From: Mesobacillus maritimus
GTDB taxonomy: Bacteria > Bacillota > Bacilli > Bacillales > Cytobacillaceae
Assembly (NCBI RefSeq): GCF_019749255.1
Contig: NZ_JACWFH010000035.1
Location: 1-64,000 of the forward strand
DNA length: 64,000 bases
Direction: 5' to 3'
Position numbers and translations under genes: made by a program. Below, piece after piece: positions 47,313-57,200 of the stretch. Numbering within the stretch: the first letter of the stretch is position 1; the number at the start of each line of letters is the position of its first letter. The notes below the pieces were generated by a model. That model searched no databases. It saw nothing but the letters and a program-made list of their open reading frames with translations, and had not been told where the DNA came from.

Positions 47313-48353
47313 GTGAGTGACCGTCAAGCTGCCTTAGATATGGCATTAAAACAAATAGAAAAGCAATTTGGTAAAGGCTCAGTTATGAAGCTAGGAGAAC
47401 AGTCAGATCGTAGAGTATCTACTAGTCCGAGTGGTTCGATTACATTGGATGTAGCCCTAGGAATAGGTGGGTATCCACGGGGACGTGTAATTGAAATTTA
47501 TGGACCAGAAAGTTCTGGTAAAACAACTGTATCTCTTCATGCAATTGCAGAAGTACAAGCTGCAGGTGGTCAGGCTGCATTTATTGATGCCGAGCATGCG
47601 CTAGATCCTGTTTACGCTCAAAAATTAGGTGTTAATATTGATGAGTTATTGCTTTCCCAGCCAGATACTGGGGAACAAGCACTAGAAATTGCTGAGGCAC
47701 TTGTACGAAGCGGTGCGGTTGATATCATTGTTATTGACTCTGTTGCTGCTCTAGTTCCAAAAGCTGAAATCGAAGGAGAAATGGGAGACTCTCATATGGG
47801 ACTTCAAGCAAGGATGATGTCCCAGGCTCTTCGTAAGCTGTCAGGTGCTATTAATAAATCCAATACAATTGCAATTTTCATTAACCAGATTCGTGAAAAG
47901 ATTGGGGTTATGTTTGGAAACCCTGAGACAACTCCAGGGGGACGTGCGCTTAAATTCTATTCTAGTGTTCGTCTTGAAGTACGTCGTGCTGAATCCCTAA
48001 AGCAAGGCAACGATATCGTAGGGAATAAAACAAAAATTAAAGTAGTTAAAAACAAGGTTGCTCCTCCTTTCAAGGTAGCGGAAGTGGATATTATGTACGG
48101 AGAGGGAATCTCTAGAGAAGGAGAAATCCTTGATATCGGTTCTGAACTTGATATCGTTCAAAAGAGTGGATCTTGGTATTCCTATAATAATGAACGTGTA
48201 GGTCAGGGACGAGAGAATGCGAAACTGTTCTTGAAGGAAAATCCGTCTGTTCGTCTTGAAATTCAACAAAAAATTCGTGATCACTATGGTCTTGATGGAG
48301 AGAAGCCTCTAGTTGAATCCGATGAAGATCAGGAAGAATTAGAGCTTTCATAA
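47313..48353 (+). CDS. recA: Recombinase A
   Basis: RecA (346 residues) drives strand exchange and stimulates LexA self-cleavage. GTG 47313 follows GGGAGGAAATT. Walker A is GPESSGKT (64-71), Walker B is IIVIDS, and the loop region reads [15 protein letters not shown]. It is continuous, with no intron or intein. It is expected to be SOS-induced through the LexA box upstream. Confidence 0.98.
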   Translation: MSDRQAALDMALKQIEKQFGKGSVMKLGEQSDRRVSTSPSGSITLDVALGIGGYPRGRVIEIYGPESSGKTTVSLHAIAEVQAAGGQAAFIDAEHALDPVYAQKLGVNIDELLLSQPDTGEQALEIAEALVRSGAVDIIVIDSVAALVPKAEIEGEMGDSHMGLQARMMSQALRKLSGAINKSNTIAIFINQIREKIGVMFGNPETTPGGRALKFYSSVRLEVRRAESLKQGNDIVGNKTKIKVVKNKVAPPFKVAEVDIMYGEGISREGEILDIGSELDIVQKSGSWYSYNNERVGQGRENAKLFLKENPSVRLEIQQKIRDHYGLDGEKPLVESDEDQEELELS

Positions 48354-48366
48354 TTTCTAAATGAGG

Positions 48367-48399
48367 AAAAAGCAAAGCTGATCTGGCTTTGCTTTTTCT
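48367..48399 (+). terminator. recA terminator
   Basis: AAAAGCAAAGC/GCTTTGCTTTTT hairpin. Confidence 0.9.
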
Positions 48400-48459
48400 T
48401 GCATATCGAAAATTTGTTTAAAATTGGTAGGAAACTATAACACCAAGACTGACAACCCC

Positions 48460-48488
48460 TTGACAATAAAAATGGGAAAACATACAAT
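48460..48488 (+). promoter_or_regulatory. Strong sigma-A promoter for rny
   Basis: TTGACA (48460-48465, perfect -35), a 17-base spacer and TACAAT (48483-48488). It leaves a leader of about 135 bases before rny. Confidence 0.8.
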
Positions 48489-48630
48489 TAAACATGTATA
48501 TTTTTACTTTTCCTAGTAATAAAACGTTTAAAAGCCTTTGTGCTGTATGTTGAATTTTAAATAAAACAATATACATGCCGACACTTTAAAAAACGTAACA
48601 AAAAAGTTCATAGCAAGAGGAGGTGAAATG

Positions 48631-50193
48631 ATGGAATTTATATTACCAATCATCTCCATTTTGCTTGGCCTAATCGTCGGTGCAGTTGTTGGCTATTTTT
48701 ATCGAAAATCCGTTGCAGAGGCAAAAATAGCAGGAGCCAGGAATGCGGCAGAACAGATTCTTGAAGATGCGAAGCGGGATGCGGAAGCATTAAAGAAGGA
48801 AGCCCTGCTTGAAGCAAAGGATGACATTCATAAGCTACGCACAGAAGCAGAACGTGAAGTGCGCGAGCGACGAAATGAACTGCAAAAACAAGAAAATCGT
48901 TTACTGCAAAAGGAGGAGAATCTTGACCGGAAGGACGAATCGTTAAATAAACGGGAAATTCTTTTGGAGAAGAAAGATGACTCTCTGACCCAAAGACAAC
49001 AGCATATTGAACAGATGCAAAGCAAAGTGGACGAGATGGTGCGTGTGCAACAAGCCGAGTTGGAACGTATCTCGAGCTTAACGCGTGATGAGGCAAAATC
49101 CATCATTTTAGAACGTACTGAGCAGGAGTTAGCTCATGACACTGCAGTCATGATTAAAGAAAGCGAAAACAGAGCGAAGGAAGAGTCCGACAAGAAGGCG
49201 AAGGAATTATTATCCCTAGCCATTCAGCGTTGCGCTGCTGACCATGTTGCTGAAACAACGGTTTCCGTTGTGAATCTTCCGAATGATGAAATGAAAGGTC
49301 GTATCATTGGGCGTGAAGGACGGAATATCCGTACATTAGAAACGCTGACAGGAATCGATTTAATTATTGATGATACGCCAGAAGCAGTCATTCTTTCCGG
49401 GTTTGATCCGATTCGTCGAGAAACGGCACGATTAGCTCTCGATAAACTTGTTCAAGATGGAAGAATTCACCCTGCAAGAATTGAGGAAATGGTCGAAAAA
49501 GCGCGTCGTGAAGTCGATGAACATATTCGTGAAGTCGGTGAACAGACGACGTTTGAAGTGGGTGTACATGGTCTTCACCCAGATTTAATAAAAATACTTG
49601 GACGATTAAAGTATCGTACAAGCTATGGTCAAAATGTTCTCAAACACTCTATGGAGGTTGCACAGCTTTCAGGGTTGCTTGCAGCTGAATTAGGGGAGGA
49701 TGAGATTCTAGCACGTCGTGCAGGGCTTCTGCATGATATCGGAAAGGCAATTGACCATGAAGTAGAAGGAAGCCATGTGGAAATAGGTGTTGAACTGGCG
49801 ACAAAGTATAAAGAACACCGTGTCGTGATTAACAGTATCGCTTCTCACCATGGTGATTCAGAGCCAACTTCTGTTATTGCTGTTCTAGTTGCTGCTGCTG
49901 ATGCCTTGTCAGCTGCAAGACCTGGTGCACGTAGTGAAGCGCTAGAAAACTATATTCGTCGTTTGGAACGATTAGAAGAAATCTCAGAATCCTTTGAGGG
50001 TGTTGAGAAATCATTCGCTATCCAGGCTGGCCGTGAGATTCGGATCATGGTTAAACCTGATTTAATTGATGACCTTCAAGCTCATCGCCTAGCTCGTGAC
50101 ATCAGGAAGAACATCGAGGAAGAACTTGATTATCCTGGCCATATAAAGGTTACGGTCATTCGAGAAACAAGGGCGGTTGAATACGCTAAATAA
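48631..50193 (+). CDS. rny: Ribonuclease Y
   Basis: RNase Y is the membrane-anchored endonuclease that starts mRNA decay in Bacillus. ATG 48631 lies 7 bases after AGGAGG (ATG 48628 is closer), giving 520 residues. One N-terminal membrane helix (about 1-24) is followed by a long coiled coil rich in E, K and R (about 30-200). A KH domain ([19 protein letters not shown], about 218-236) and an HD domain with [12 protein letters not shown] (about 367-378) and SIASHHGD follow. PNPase, RNase J2 and the RicA partner are also encoded in this window. Confidence 0.97.
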   Translation: MEFILPIISILLGLIVGAVVGYFYRKSVAEAKIAGARNAAEQILEDAKRDAEALKKEALLEAKDDIHKLRTEAEREVRERRNELQKQENRLLQKEENLDRKDESLNKREILLEKKDDSLTQRQQHIEQMQSKVDEMVRVQQAELERISSLTRDEAKSIILERTEQELAHDTAVMIKESENRAKEESDKKAKELLSLAIQRCAADHVAETTVSVVNLPNDEMKGRIIGREGRNIRTLETLTGIDLIIDDTPEAVILSGFDPIRRETARLALDKLVQDGRIHPARIEEMVEKARREVDEHIREVGEQTTFEVGVHGLHPDLIKILGRLKYRTSYGQNVLKHSMEVAQLSGLLAAELGEDEILARRAGLLHDIGKAIDHEVEGSHVEIGVELATKYKEHRVVINSIASHHGDSEPTSVIAVLVAAADALSAARPGARSEALENYIRRLERLEEISESFEGVEKSFAIQAGREIRIMVKPDLIDDLQAHRLARDIRKNIEEELDYPGHIKVTVIRETRAVEYAK

Positions 50194-50218
50194 AGCGGTG
50201 CATATGCACCGCTTTTTA
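50192..50218 (+). terminator. rny terminator
   Basis: AAAGCGGTGC/GCACCGCTTT hairpin followed by T residues. Confidence 0.88.
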
Positions 50219-50260
50219 TATTGTATAGATAAAAACAATAAATATGGGGAATATCATGAG

Positions 50261-50271
50261 TGTGCTACAAT
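50261..50271 (+). promoter_or_regulatory. Candidate extended -10 promoter for ymdB
   Basis: TGTG, one base, TACAAT (50266-50271), about 40 bases before ymdB. No clear -35. Confidence 0.4.
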
Positions 50272-50310
50272 TGTACTAGATAAAAAAATTATGTTAGGAA
50301 TGGAATAAAC

Positions 50311-51108
50311 ATGAGAATATTATTTATCGGCGATGTTGTCGGATCACCAGGTCGGGATATGGTAAAGGAATACCTCCCAAAGCTAAAGGAAAAATATCGT
50401 CCGACAATAACCATCATAAACGGTGAGAATGCTGCGAGTGGAAAAGGGATTAATGAAAAAATTTACCGCCAGTTTTTAGAAATGGGAGCGCAGGTTGTTA
50501 CCTTAGGAAACCACGCGTGGGATAAAAAAGAAATATTTGATTTTATTGACAAGGCAAAGTATCTGGTACGCCCAGCTAACTTTCCAAGTGAAGTCCCGGG
50601 TACAGGGATTGTATATTTAAAAGTAAATCAAGACGAGGTCGCTGTTATCAATCTTCAAGGAAGAACGTTTTTACCAGCAATTGATTGCCCTTTTAAAAAG
50701 GCGGACGAACTAATTGCGGAAGCAAAGGAACGTACTCCCATCATTTTTGTGGACTTTCATGCTGAAGTAACAAGTGAAAAACAGGCGATGGGTTGGTATC
50801 TCGATGGACGGGTAACAGCAGTAGTCGGAACTCATACTCACGTTCAAACCGCAGATGAGCGAATCCTACCGGAAGGGACTGCTTATTTAACAGATGCAGG
50901 CATGACAGGTCCATACGATGGAATTTTAGGCGTGGACAGGGAAGCGGTTATTAAACGATTTTTAACCTCATTACCGGTCCGTTTCGAGGTCAGTACTGGT
51001 GGACGAACACAATTATCTGGCGTGGTCATCGATGTAGATAAGAAAACAGGGCGTGCCACAAAGATTCAACGTGTACGCATCAATGATGATCAGCCACATT
51101 TTAGCTAA
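50311..51108 (+). CDS. ymdB: YmdB family metallophosphoesterase
   Basis: This is a 265-residue two-metal phosphoesterase. B. subtilis YmdB hydrolyses 2',3'-cyclic nucleotides and influences the choice between biofilm and motility. The metal and catalytic residues stand in GDVVGSPGR (about 7-15), NGENAASGKG, GNHAWD, DFHAEVTSE and GTHTHVQTAD. ATG 50311 follows AGGAATGG. It lies downstream of rny, as in B. subtilis. Confidence 0.95.
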   Translation: MRILFIGDVVGSPGRDMVKEYLPKLKEKYRPTITIINGENAASGKGINEKIYRQFLEMGAQVVTLGNHAWDKKEIFDFIDKAKYLVRPANFPSEVPGTGIVYLKVNQDEVAVINLQGRTFLPAIDCPFKKADELIAEAKERTPIIFVDFHAEVTSEKQAMGWYLDGRVTAVVGTHTHVQTADERILPEGTAYLTDAGMTGPYDGILGVDREAVIKRFLTSLPVRFEVSTGGRTQLSGVVIDVDKKTGRATKIQRVRINDDQPHFS

Positions 51109-51211
51109 TGCCTATAATCGTAACTCCTTTCTCAACCTTTGTTGCTATGATAAAGCAAAAACCATTATTCTGGGCTCATCTGATTTGAGCTACGAAGGAA
51201 TTTCACTAATT

Positions 51212-51257
51212 AGAAAAGAGCTAGCAAACGATGAATATCGATTGCTAGCTCTTTTCT
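51212..51257 (+). terminator. ymdB terminator
   Basis: Perfect 15-base arms (AGAAAAGAGCTAGCA and its complement) flank a 16-base loop. The T-rich arm could serve both strands. Confidence 0.85.
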
Positions 51258-51317
51258 AGACGTATATAACAGCGAAGGCTACAAAGTTAGTGAAGAATGC
51301 TAAGATAAAAGGGAAAC

Positions 51318-51447
51318 AGCTCCTCCTTTTTTTAACAGCTCGGTTATATACCCGGAAGTTCCCGAATATAGTAGCAGTGGAACAACTTACCCTAAAGTAG
51401 TGAATTATAGGGCATTCAGGTTTTGGGGGATAAAATAAGGAGGAGCT
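51318..51447 (+). promoter_or_regulatory. spoVS upstream region with sequence complementary to its ribosome-binding site
   Basis: AGCTCCTCCTT (51318-51328) is an exact 11-base complement of AAGGAGGAGCT (51437-51447), which contains the spoVS ribosome-binding site. In a transcript starting upstream of 51318 this could hide the site. AGTGAAT at 51399-51405 resembles a sigma-H -10, with AGTGGAACA 14 bases upstream as a weak -35. A transcript from there would lack the blocking sequence. The promoter is tentative. Confidence 0.4.
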
Positions 51448-51451
51448 AGGA

Positions 51452-51712
51452 ATGGAAATATTAAAAGTTTCAGCAAAATCTAACCCTAATTCTGTAGCTG
51501 GTGCGCTTGCAGGGGTTCTGCGTGAAAGAGGCAATGCAGAAATCCAGGCAATCGGTGCGGGTGCATTGAATCAGGCCGTGAAGGCAGTAGCTATCGCAAG
51601 AGGATTTGTAGCGCCTAGCGGAGTAGATCTGATTTGCATCCCAGCATTTACCGATATCCAGATAGATGGAGAGGAACGTACCGCTATAAAACTGATTATC
51701 GAACCAAGGTAA
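51452..51712 (+). CDS. spoVS: Stage V sporulation protein S
   Basis: SpoVS (86 residues) is a small Alba-like protein needed for spore coat assembly and septation control in B. subtilis. The sequence MEILKVSAKSNPNSVAGALA and the FVAPSGVDLICIPAFTDIQI block are nearly invariant in the family. ATG 51452 follows AAGGAGGAG. In B. subtilis it is transcribed by sigma-H. It is bracketed by terminators. Confidence 0.97.
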   Translation: MEILKVSAKSNPNSVAGALAGVLRERGNAEIQAIGAGALNQAVKAVAIARGFVAPSGVDLICIPAFTDIQIDGEERTAIKLIIEPR

Positions 51713-51800
51713 TGCGGGGAATTTAGGAACATTATTATTTATTATGGTACAAGGTATGAAACCTTCAAAGGCATCTTGTCTGGAACAGAATATAATTGGA

Positions 51801-51840
51801 AAAACCATCTGTCTGTACAAGCTGACAGATGGTTTTTTTA
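51801..51840 (+). terminator. spoVS terminator
   Basis: AAAACCATCTGTC/GACAGATGGTTTT hairpin followed by T residues. Confidence 0.88.
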
Positions 51841-52039
51841 ACGATAAAATGGAATAAATATACAATTATTATTATTTTAGGATAAGAGAGAAAGAAGGAA
51901 TAAATTTCTTAGGTGCTTGTATAATCATAGTAATATCAAGGATTATATGCGTAATGCTGGCAAAAAAGGTGGTTTGAATTTAATAAAACTATAAAATGAA
52001 AAAATATTCATATTTTGTACAATATTTAGTCATAAAGGG

Positions 52040-52082
52040 TTGCTTTTTTTCCAGCTAAGGTCTAGAATTGAAAGCGTTTAGT
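52040..52082 (+). promoter_or_regulatory. korA promoter overlapped by a CcpA-like cre site
   Basis: TTGCTT (52040-52045), 17 bases, TAGAAT (52063-52068). From 52068, TTGAAAGCGTTTAGT matches the cre consensus WTGNAANCGNWNNCW at all but one fixed position and covers the expected transcription start. That placement is typical of catabolite repression by CcpA. A second AAAGCGTT occurs at about 52117, and AGTGCTAAAAT (about 52149-52158) may be a second -10. The rest of 51841-52211 is AT-rich with nothing definite. Confidence 0.55.
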
Positions 52083-52211
52083 ACCCCTCCAAGTTGTTAA
52101 TTTTATAGTAAAAGCTAAAGCGTTATTTCTAGTGAATTACTTGGAAAAGTGCTAAAATTATAAATGGAATAGAATTACATATTTTTTAACGTACCTAAAG
52201 GGGTGTAGGAG

Positions 52212-53948
52212 ATGATCAATCAACTTTCATGGAAAGTTGGAGGACAGCAAGGAGAAGGAATTGAGAGTACCGGGGAAATTTTTGCAATTGCCCTAAACCG
52301 ATTGGGCTATTATTTATATGGTTATCGTCACTTTTCTTCACGTATTAAAGGTGGCCATACAAATAACAAAATTCGTGTTAGTACGACACAGGTTCGTTCT
52401 ATTTCCGATGATTTGGACATCCTAGTAGCATTTGACCAAGAAACCATTGATGTGAACTATAAGGAGCTTCATAGTAAGGGTGTCATTATGGCAGATGCGA
52501 AATTCGGACCAACAAAACCGGAAGATACTGAAGCATCTTTGTATGCGGTTCCATTTACTGAGATTGCGACTGAACTTGGCACATCTCTAATGAAGAACAT
52601 GGTTGCAATTGGTGCAACAAGTGCAGTTCTAGACTTAGATATTCAAGTATTCGAAGAAGTTGTACAAGAAATCTTTGGACGCAAAGGCCAACAAGTGGTC
52701 GAAAAGAATATGGAAGCCATTAAAGCTGGCTATGAATATATGAAAGAACAATTAGGCTCAAATGTAGGTGCCATGGAGCTTGAAAAAGCAGATGGCCAGA
52801 AGCGTTTATTCATGATTGGGAACGACGCAATCGCAATGGGTGCATTAGCAGGGGGATGTCGATTTATGGCAGCTTACCCGATTACACCTGCGTCAGAAAT
52901 CATGGAATATTTAATTAAGAAACTACCAGCTGTTGGTGGAACAGTCATTCAAACAGAAGATGAAATTGCAGCAGTAACGATGGCGATTGGTGCAAACTAT
53001 GGCGGTGTCAGGACAATAACAGCTTCTGCGGGTCCTGGTCTTTCCTTGAAAATGGAAGCAATCGGTCTTTCGGGAATTACTGAAACACCATTAGTAATCG
53101 TTGACACACAGCGTGGTGGCCCATCTACTGGACTTCCAACAAAACAAGAGCAATCAGACTTGATGGCGATGATTTATGGTACACATGGAGAGATTCCAAA
53201 GATTGTTATGGCTCCAAGTACCGTCCAAGAGGCATTCTATGACACTGCAGAAGCTTTCAATCTAGCAGAGGAATATCAATGCCCGGTCATTATCTTATCT
53301 GACCTTCAGCTTTCTCTTGGAAAGCAAACAGTAGAACCGTTAGATTTTAGTAAGGTAGAAATTCGCAGAGGTAAGCTTCAAACTGGCGAACTACCTGAGC
53401 TTGAAAGCAAAGCTTACTTTAAGCGCTACGAAGTAACAGAAGATGGGGTTTCCCCACGTACGATTCCTGGAATGAAGAATGGAATCCATCATGTTACGGG
53501 TGTAGAGCATGAGGAAACAGGTAAACCATCTGAGTCAGCAGCTAACCGTATCGCACAGATGGATAAGCGTTTCCGCAAAATCAGCAATATTAAGTTTGAT
53601 ACGCCAGTCCATAAGAACGCTCCGCATGAGGAAGCAGATCTGTTAATCGTTGGTTTTAACTCAACAAGAGGTGCAATTGAGGAGGCAATGGACCGATTAG
53701 AGCAAGATGGTGTGAAAGTAAACCATGCTCAAGTTCGATTAATCCACCCATTCCCAGTTGACGAAATCTTGCCACTTGTTAAAACGGCAAAGAAAATTGC
53801 TGTGATTGAAAACAACGCGACAGGTCAGCTAGCGAATATTTTAAAAATGAACGTCGGTCATGCCGAAAAAGTTCATAAAGTGCTGAAATATGATGGAAAT
53901 CCATTTTTGCCGCACGAAATTCACTCGAAATGCAAGGAGTTGTTCTAA
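52212..53948 (+). CDS. korA: 2-oxoacid:ferredoxin oxidoreductase, fused gamma-alpha subunit
   Basis: This 578-residue subunit acts with KorB to convert a 2-oxoacid (probably 2-oxoglutarate) and CoA to acyl-CoA with ferredoxin reduction. The N-terminal gamma domain (about 1-180) holds GGQQGEGIESTGEI and SSRIKGGHTNN. The pyrimidine-binding alpha domain follows (about 190-400, GNDAIAMGALAGGCRFMAAYPITPASE), then a transketolase C-terminal-like domain. ATG 52212 follows GGGGTGTAGGAG. No ferredoxin-like delta domain is encoded nearby. Substrate identity is inferred from homologues. Confidence 0.92.
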   Translation: MINQLSWKVGGQQGEGIESTGEIFAIALNRLGYYLYGYRHFSSRIKGGHTNNKIRVSTTQVRSISDDLDILVAFDQETIDVNYKELHSKGVIMADAKFGPTKPEDTEASLYAVPFTEIATELGTSLMKNMVAIGATSAVLDLDIQVFEEVVQEIFGRKGQQVVEKNMEAIKAGYEYMKEQLGSNVGAMELEKADGQKRLFMIGNDAIAMGALAGGCRFMAAYPITPASEIMEYLIKKLPAVGGTVIQTEDEIAAVTMAIGANYGGVRTITASAGPGLSLKMEAIGLSGITETPLVIVDTQRGGPSTGLPTKQEQSDLMAMIYGTHGEIPKIVMAPSTVQEAFYDTAEAFNLAEEYQCPVIILSDLQLSLGKQTVEPLDFSKVEIRRGKLQTGELPELESKAYFKRYEVTEDGVSPRTIPGMKNGIHHVTGVEHEETGKPSESAANRIAQMDKRFRKISNIKFDTPVHKNAPHEEADLLIVGFNSTRGAIEEAMDRLEQDGVKVNHAQVRLIHPFPVDEILPLVKTAKKIAVIENNATGQLANILKMNVGHAEKVHKVLKYDGNPFLPHEIHSKCKELF

Positions 53949-54815
53949 ATGGCTACATTTAAAGACTTTCGAAACAATGTAAAACCTAACTGGTGCCCTG
54001 GTTGTGGCGATTTCTCAGTTCAGGCAGCCATGCAGCGTGCTGCAGCGAACGTTGGACTTGAGCCTGAGCAATTGGCCGTTGTTTCCGGAATCGGCTGTTC
54101 TGGGCGTATCTCGGGATATATTAACTCATACGGATTCCATGGAATTCATGGTAGATCTCTTCCAATCGCTCAAGGTGTAAAAATGGCAAATCGTGATTTA
54201 ACAGTAATTGCCTCTGGTGGAGACGGGGATGGATTCGCAATTGGTATGGGGCATACCATTCATGCAATTCGTCGTAACATTGACATTACGTATATCGTAA
54301 TGGACAACCAAATCTATGGTTTGACAAAGGGACAAACATCCCCACGTTCAGCTGCAGGCTTTAAAACAAAGTCAACACCTGCTGGTTCAATTGAACAAGC
54401 GATTTCCCCAATGGAAATGGCCCTGACAGCTGGTGCAACCTTTGTCGCACAAAGCTTCTCAACTGATCTAAAAGACTTGACTGCTTTAATCGAAGCAGGT
54501 ATTAAACATAAAGGTTTCTCGTTAATTAACGTATTTAGCCCTTGTGTAACCTATAATAAGGTCAATACGTATGATTGGTTTAAAGAGAATCTTACAAAGC
54601 TAAGTGATATCGAAGGTTATGATCCTTCAAATCGTGAAAATGCAATGCAAACCTTGATGAAGCATGACGGACTTGTAACTGGACTAATCTACCAGAACAC
54701 AGAACGTCCATCTTACCAAGAGTTAGTAAGTGGCTATTCCGAAAAACCACTTTCTGAAGCAGACTTGACACTTGATCAAGAATACTTTGATAAGTTAACT
54801 GCAGAGTTTGTATAA
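53949..54815 (+). CDS. korB: 2-oxoacid:ferredoxin oxidoreductase, beta subunit
   Basis: KorB (288 residues) binds thiamine diphosphate and a 4Fe-4S cluster. NWCPGCGD (about 13-20) and a further Cys in GIGCSGR are likely cluster ligands. ASGGDGDGFAIGMGH (about 88-102) is the ThDP/Mg motif. ATG 53949 follows AAGGAGTTGTTCTA immediately after the korA stop, so the two are co-transcribed. Confidence 0.94.
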   Translation: MATFKDFRNNVKPNWCPGCGDFSVQAAMQRAAANVGLEPEQLAVVSGIGCSGRISGYINSYGFHGIHGRSLPIAQGVKMANRDLTVIASGGDGDGFAIGMGHTIHAIRRNIDITYIVMDNQIYGLTKGQTSPRSAAGFKTKSTPAGSIEQAISPMEMALTAGATFVAQSFSTDLKDLTALIEAGIKHKGFSLINVFSPCVTYNKVNTYDWFKENLTKLSDIEGYDPSNRENAMQTLMKHDGLVTGLIYQNTERPSYQELVSGYSEKPLSEADLTLDQEYFDKLTAEFV

Positions 54816-54820
54816 GAAGG

Positions 54821-54850
54821 AAACCCCAACCATTTGTTGGGGTTTTTTCT
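54821..54850 (+). terminator. korAB terminator
   Basis: AACCCCAAC/GTTGGGGTT hairpin followed by TTTTCT. Confidence 0.9.
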
Positions 54851-54928
54851 ATTTAGTAACTTATTATTTCCTGGTACCCGTATCATTTGATAAAATGAAT
54901 AATTTGCTGTCATGAAGGGTTCATGCTG

Positions 54929-55385
54929 AAAGCTTCACCGTGCCCAAGAAAAAGGTAACGCAAGAAGTTCCATCGTGCCCAAACAAGGTGTGAAAGAGTA
55001 AAAAGGTAACGCTGGAAATTCCACCGTGCCCAAACGAGGTTGTGAAAGAGCAGAAAGGTAACGCAGGAAGTTTCACCGTGTCCAAATGAGGCTGTGAAAG
55101 AGAAAAAGGTAACGCAGGAAGTTCCACCGTGCCCAAACGAGGCTGTGAAAGAGAATTAGGTAACGCAGGAAGTTCCACCATGCCCAAACGAGGCTGTGAA
55201 AGAGAAAAAGGTAACGCAGGAAGTTTCACCGTGTCCAAATGAGGCTGTGAAAGAGAAAAAGGTAACGCAGGAAGTTCCACCGTGCCCAAACGAGGCTGTG
55301 AAAGAGAAAAAGGTAACGCAGGAAGTTCCACCGTGCCCAAACAAGGTTGTGAAAGAGCAGAAAGGTAACGCTGGAAAATCCAACG
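54929..55385. repeat. 51-bp tandem repeat array, about nine units
   Basis: GGTAACGC recurs at 54954, 55005, 55057, 55108, 55159, 55210, 55261, 55312 and 55364, a 51-52 bp period. The unit includes GGAAGTTCCACCGTGCCCAA and TGTGAAAGAG. The five central units keep a 51-bp phase, so both strands show open frames of 17-residue repeats. No convincing ribosome-binding site precedes them, and outer units change phase, so I do not call a gene. It is unrelated in sequence to the repeat at 1-160. Confidence 0.9.
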
Positions 55386-55556
55386 GAGGCGTTTTGGTCA
55401 CCATGGCCGTCTTTGCACGAAGTTAATCTGTACAATACAAACACTCCATGGTAATTATTGTGCTTGGTTGTAGTTTGTTATTTTACTATAATGGAAGCTG
55501 GTAGGTTATTTCCGAAAGATGTCATGTTTTAACCGCTTGAACTGTGACATATGATA

Positions 55557-55585
55557 TTGTTTGTGAGTCTTATAACAGTTATAAT
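55557..55585 (+). promoter_or_regulatory. Sigma-A promoter for miaB
   Basis: TTGTTT (55557-55562), a 17-base spacer and TATAAT (55580-55585), about 65 bases before the miaB start. Confidence 0.65.
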
Positions 55586-55654
55586 TACTTATTGTATGTT
55601 AATATCTTTAAAAACTTTCATTTTTTATTTTTTAGGAAAGAAAGGAGAAACAAT

Positions 55655-57199
55655 ATGAATGAAAACCAACGCCTAGAAGGCCAGCAAGTTCAAACTGCAA
55701 ATCCTTCGGACAAAAAATCCGCCAAGGATTATAGCAAATATTTCGAAACTGTTTTTGTACCGCCTTCCTTGAAGGATGCAAAAAAACGAGGCAAGGAAGA
55801 AGTAAAATATCATGATGATTTCCAAATATCTGAGGAATTCCGTGGACTAGGAAATGGTCGTAAGTTTTATATTCGAACATACGGTTGTCAAATGAACGAA
55901 CATGACACAGAAGTTATGGCGGGTATTTTTATGGCGTTAGGCTATGAAGCAACTGATTCTGTTGACGATGCCAATGTGATTCTATTAAATACTTGCGCGA
56001 TTCGTGAAAACGCAGAAAACAAAGTGTTCGGTGAATTAGGTCACTTAAAACATTTGAAGACGGAAAAGCCTGATTTACTAATAGGTGTTTGTGGCTGTAT
56101 GTCCCAAGAAGAATCTGTCGTTAATAAAATCCTTAAGACATATAACCAAGTAGATATGATTTTTGGTACACATAATATTCACCGGTTGCCAAATATTTTA
56201 AAAGAGGCTTACATGTCTAAGGAAATGGTCGTGGAAGTATGGTCTAAGGAAGGCGATGTAATTGAAAACCTTCCTAAAGTACGTCGTGGAAATATTAAAG
56301 CATGGGTCAATATCATGTACGGTTGCGATAAATTCTGTACGTATTGTATCGTTCCATTTACTCGTGGGAAAGAACGCAGTCGACGTCCAGAGGAAATTAT
56401 CCAGGAAGTGCGTGACTTAGCCGCACAAGGGTATCAGGAAGTCACCCTTCTTGGTCAGAATGTAAACGCATATGGGAAAGATTTTGAAGATCTAGAGTAC
56501 GGTTTAGGAAACTTAATGGATGAAATCCGTAAGATTGGCATCCCACGTGTTCGTTTTACAACAAGCCATCCACGTGATTTTGATGATCATTTAATTGAGG
56601 TGTTAGCAAAAGGTGGAAACTTGATGGATCATATCCATCTTCCAGTACAATCTGGTTCGTCTGATGTGCTAAAAATTATGGCTCGTAAATATACGCGTGA
56701 GCAATACCTTGAACTAGTGGAAAAGATAAAAGCCGCGATTCCTAACGTTACCTTAACGACCGATATTATTGTTGGGTATCCAAATGAAACGGATGAGCAG
56801 TTTGAAGAAACGATTTCTTTATATAAAGAAGTAGGATTTGAAGCTGCCTATACGTTCATTTATTCTCCACGTGAAGGAACGCCAGCTGCAAAAATGCAGG
56901 ATAATGTTCCTATGGAAATCAAGAAAGAGCGTCTACAACGATTGAATGCAGTGGTAAATGAAATGTCTGCGAAAGCGTTGGAAAAATACAAAGGTCAAAC
57001 GGTTGAAGTTCTTGTTGAAGGGGAAAGCAAGAATAACCCAGATGTTCTTGCCGGATATACAAGCAAAAGCAAACTTGTTAACTTTGTTGGCCCTAAAACA
57101 GCGATTGGTAAGATTGTGAAAGTCAAGATTACCGATACTAGAACTTGGTCACTAAACGGAGAAATGGTGGAAGAACAACAATCAGTTGAGGTGAAATAG
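55655..57199 (+). CDS. miaB: tRNA-2-methylthio-N6-isopentenyladenosine synthase MiaB
   Basis: MiaB is the radical-SAM enzyme that adds a methylthio group to i6A37 of tRNAs. The start is ATG 55655 after AAAGGAGAAACAAT, giving 514 residues; the frame is open upstream to 55544 without a site. The N-terminal UPF0004 domain carries [22 protein letters not shown] and GVCGCM (auxiliary cluster). The radical-SAM motif is C224-x3-C228-x2-C231 (GCDKFCTYC). A TRAM domain ends it. ricA begins one base after its stop, as in Bacillus. Confidence 0.96.
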   Translation: MNENQRLEGQQVQTANPSDKKSAKDYSKYFETVFVPPSLKDAKKRGKEEVKYHDDFQISEEFRGLGNGRKFYIRTYGCQMNEHDTEVMAGIFMALGYEATDSVDDANVILLNTCAIRENAENKVFGELGHLKHLKTEKPDLLIGVCGCMSQEESVVNKILKTYNQVDMIFGTHNIHRLPNILKEAYMSKEMVVEVWSKEGDVIENLPKVRRGNIKAWVNIMYGCDKFCTYCIVPFTRGKERSRRPEEIIQEVRDLAAQGYQEVTLLGQNVNAYGKDFEDLEYGLGNLMDEIRKIGIPRVRFTTSHPRDFDDHLIEVLAKGGNLMDHIHLPVQSGSSDVLKIMARKYTREQYLELVEKIKAAIPNVTLTTDIIVGYPNETDEQFEETISLYKEVGFEAAYTFIYSPREGTPAAKMQDNVPMEIKKERLQRLNAVVNEMSAKALEKYKGQTVEVLVEGESKNNPDVLAGYTSKSKLVNFVGPKTAIGKIVKVKITDTRTWSLNGEMVEEQQSVEVK

Positions 57200-57200
57200 G

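Noticed and set aside
51053-51259. 68-codon frame overlapping the end of ymdB
   Set aside because: It overlaps ymdB out of frame and ends inside the ymdB terminator hairpin, with no ribosome-binding site.
54929-55385. CRISPR array
   Set aside because: The whole 51-bp unit is repeated, including what would be spacers, and there are no cas genes nearby.
54921-55426. Repeat proteins on both strands of the 51-bp array
   Set aside because: No start signals, phase changes at the outer units, and stop codons in divergent copies. Treated as a non-coding tandem array.
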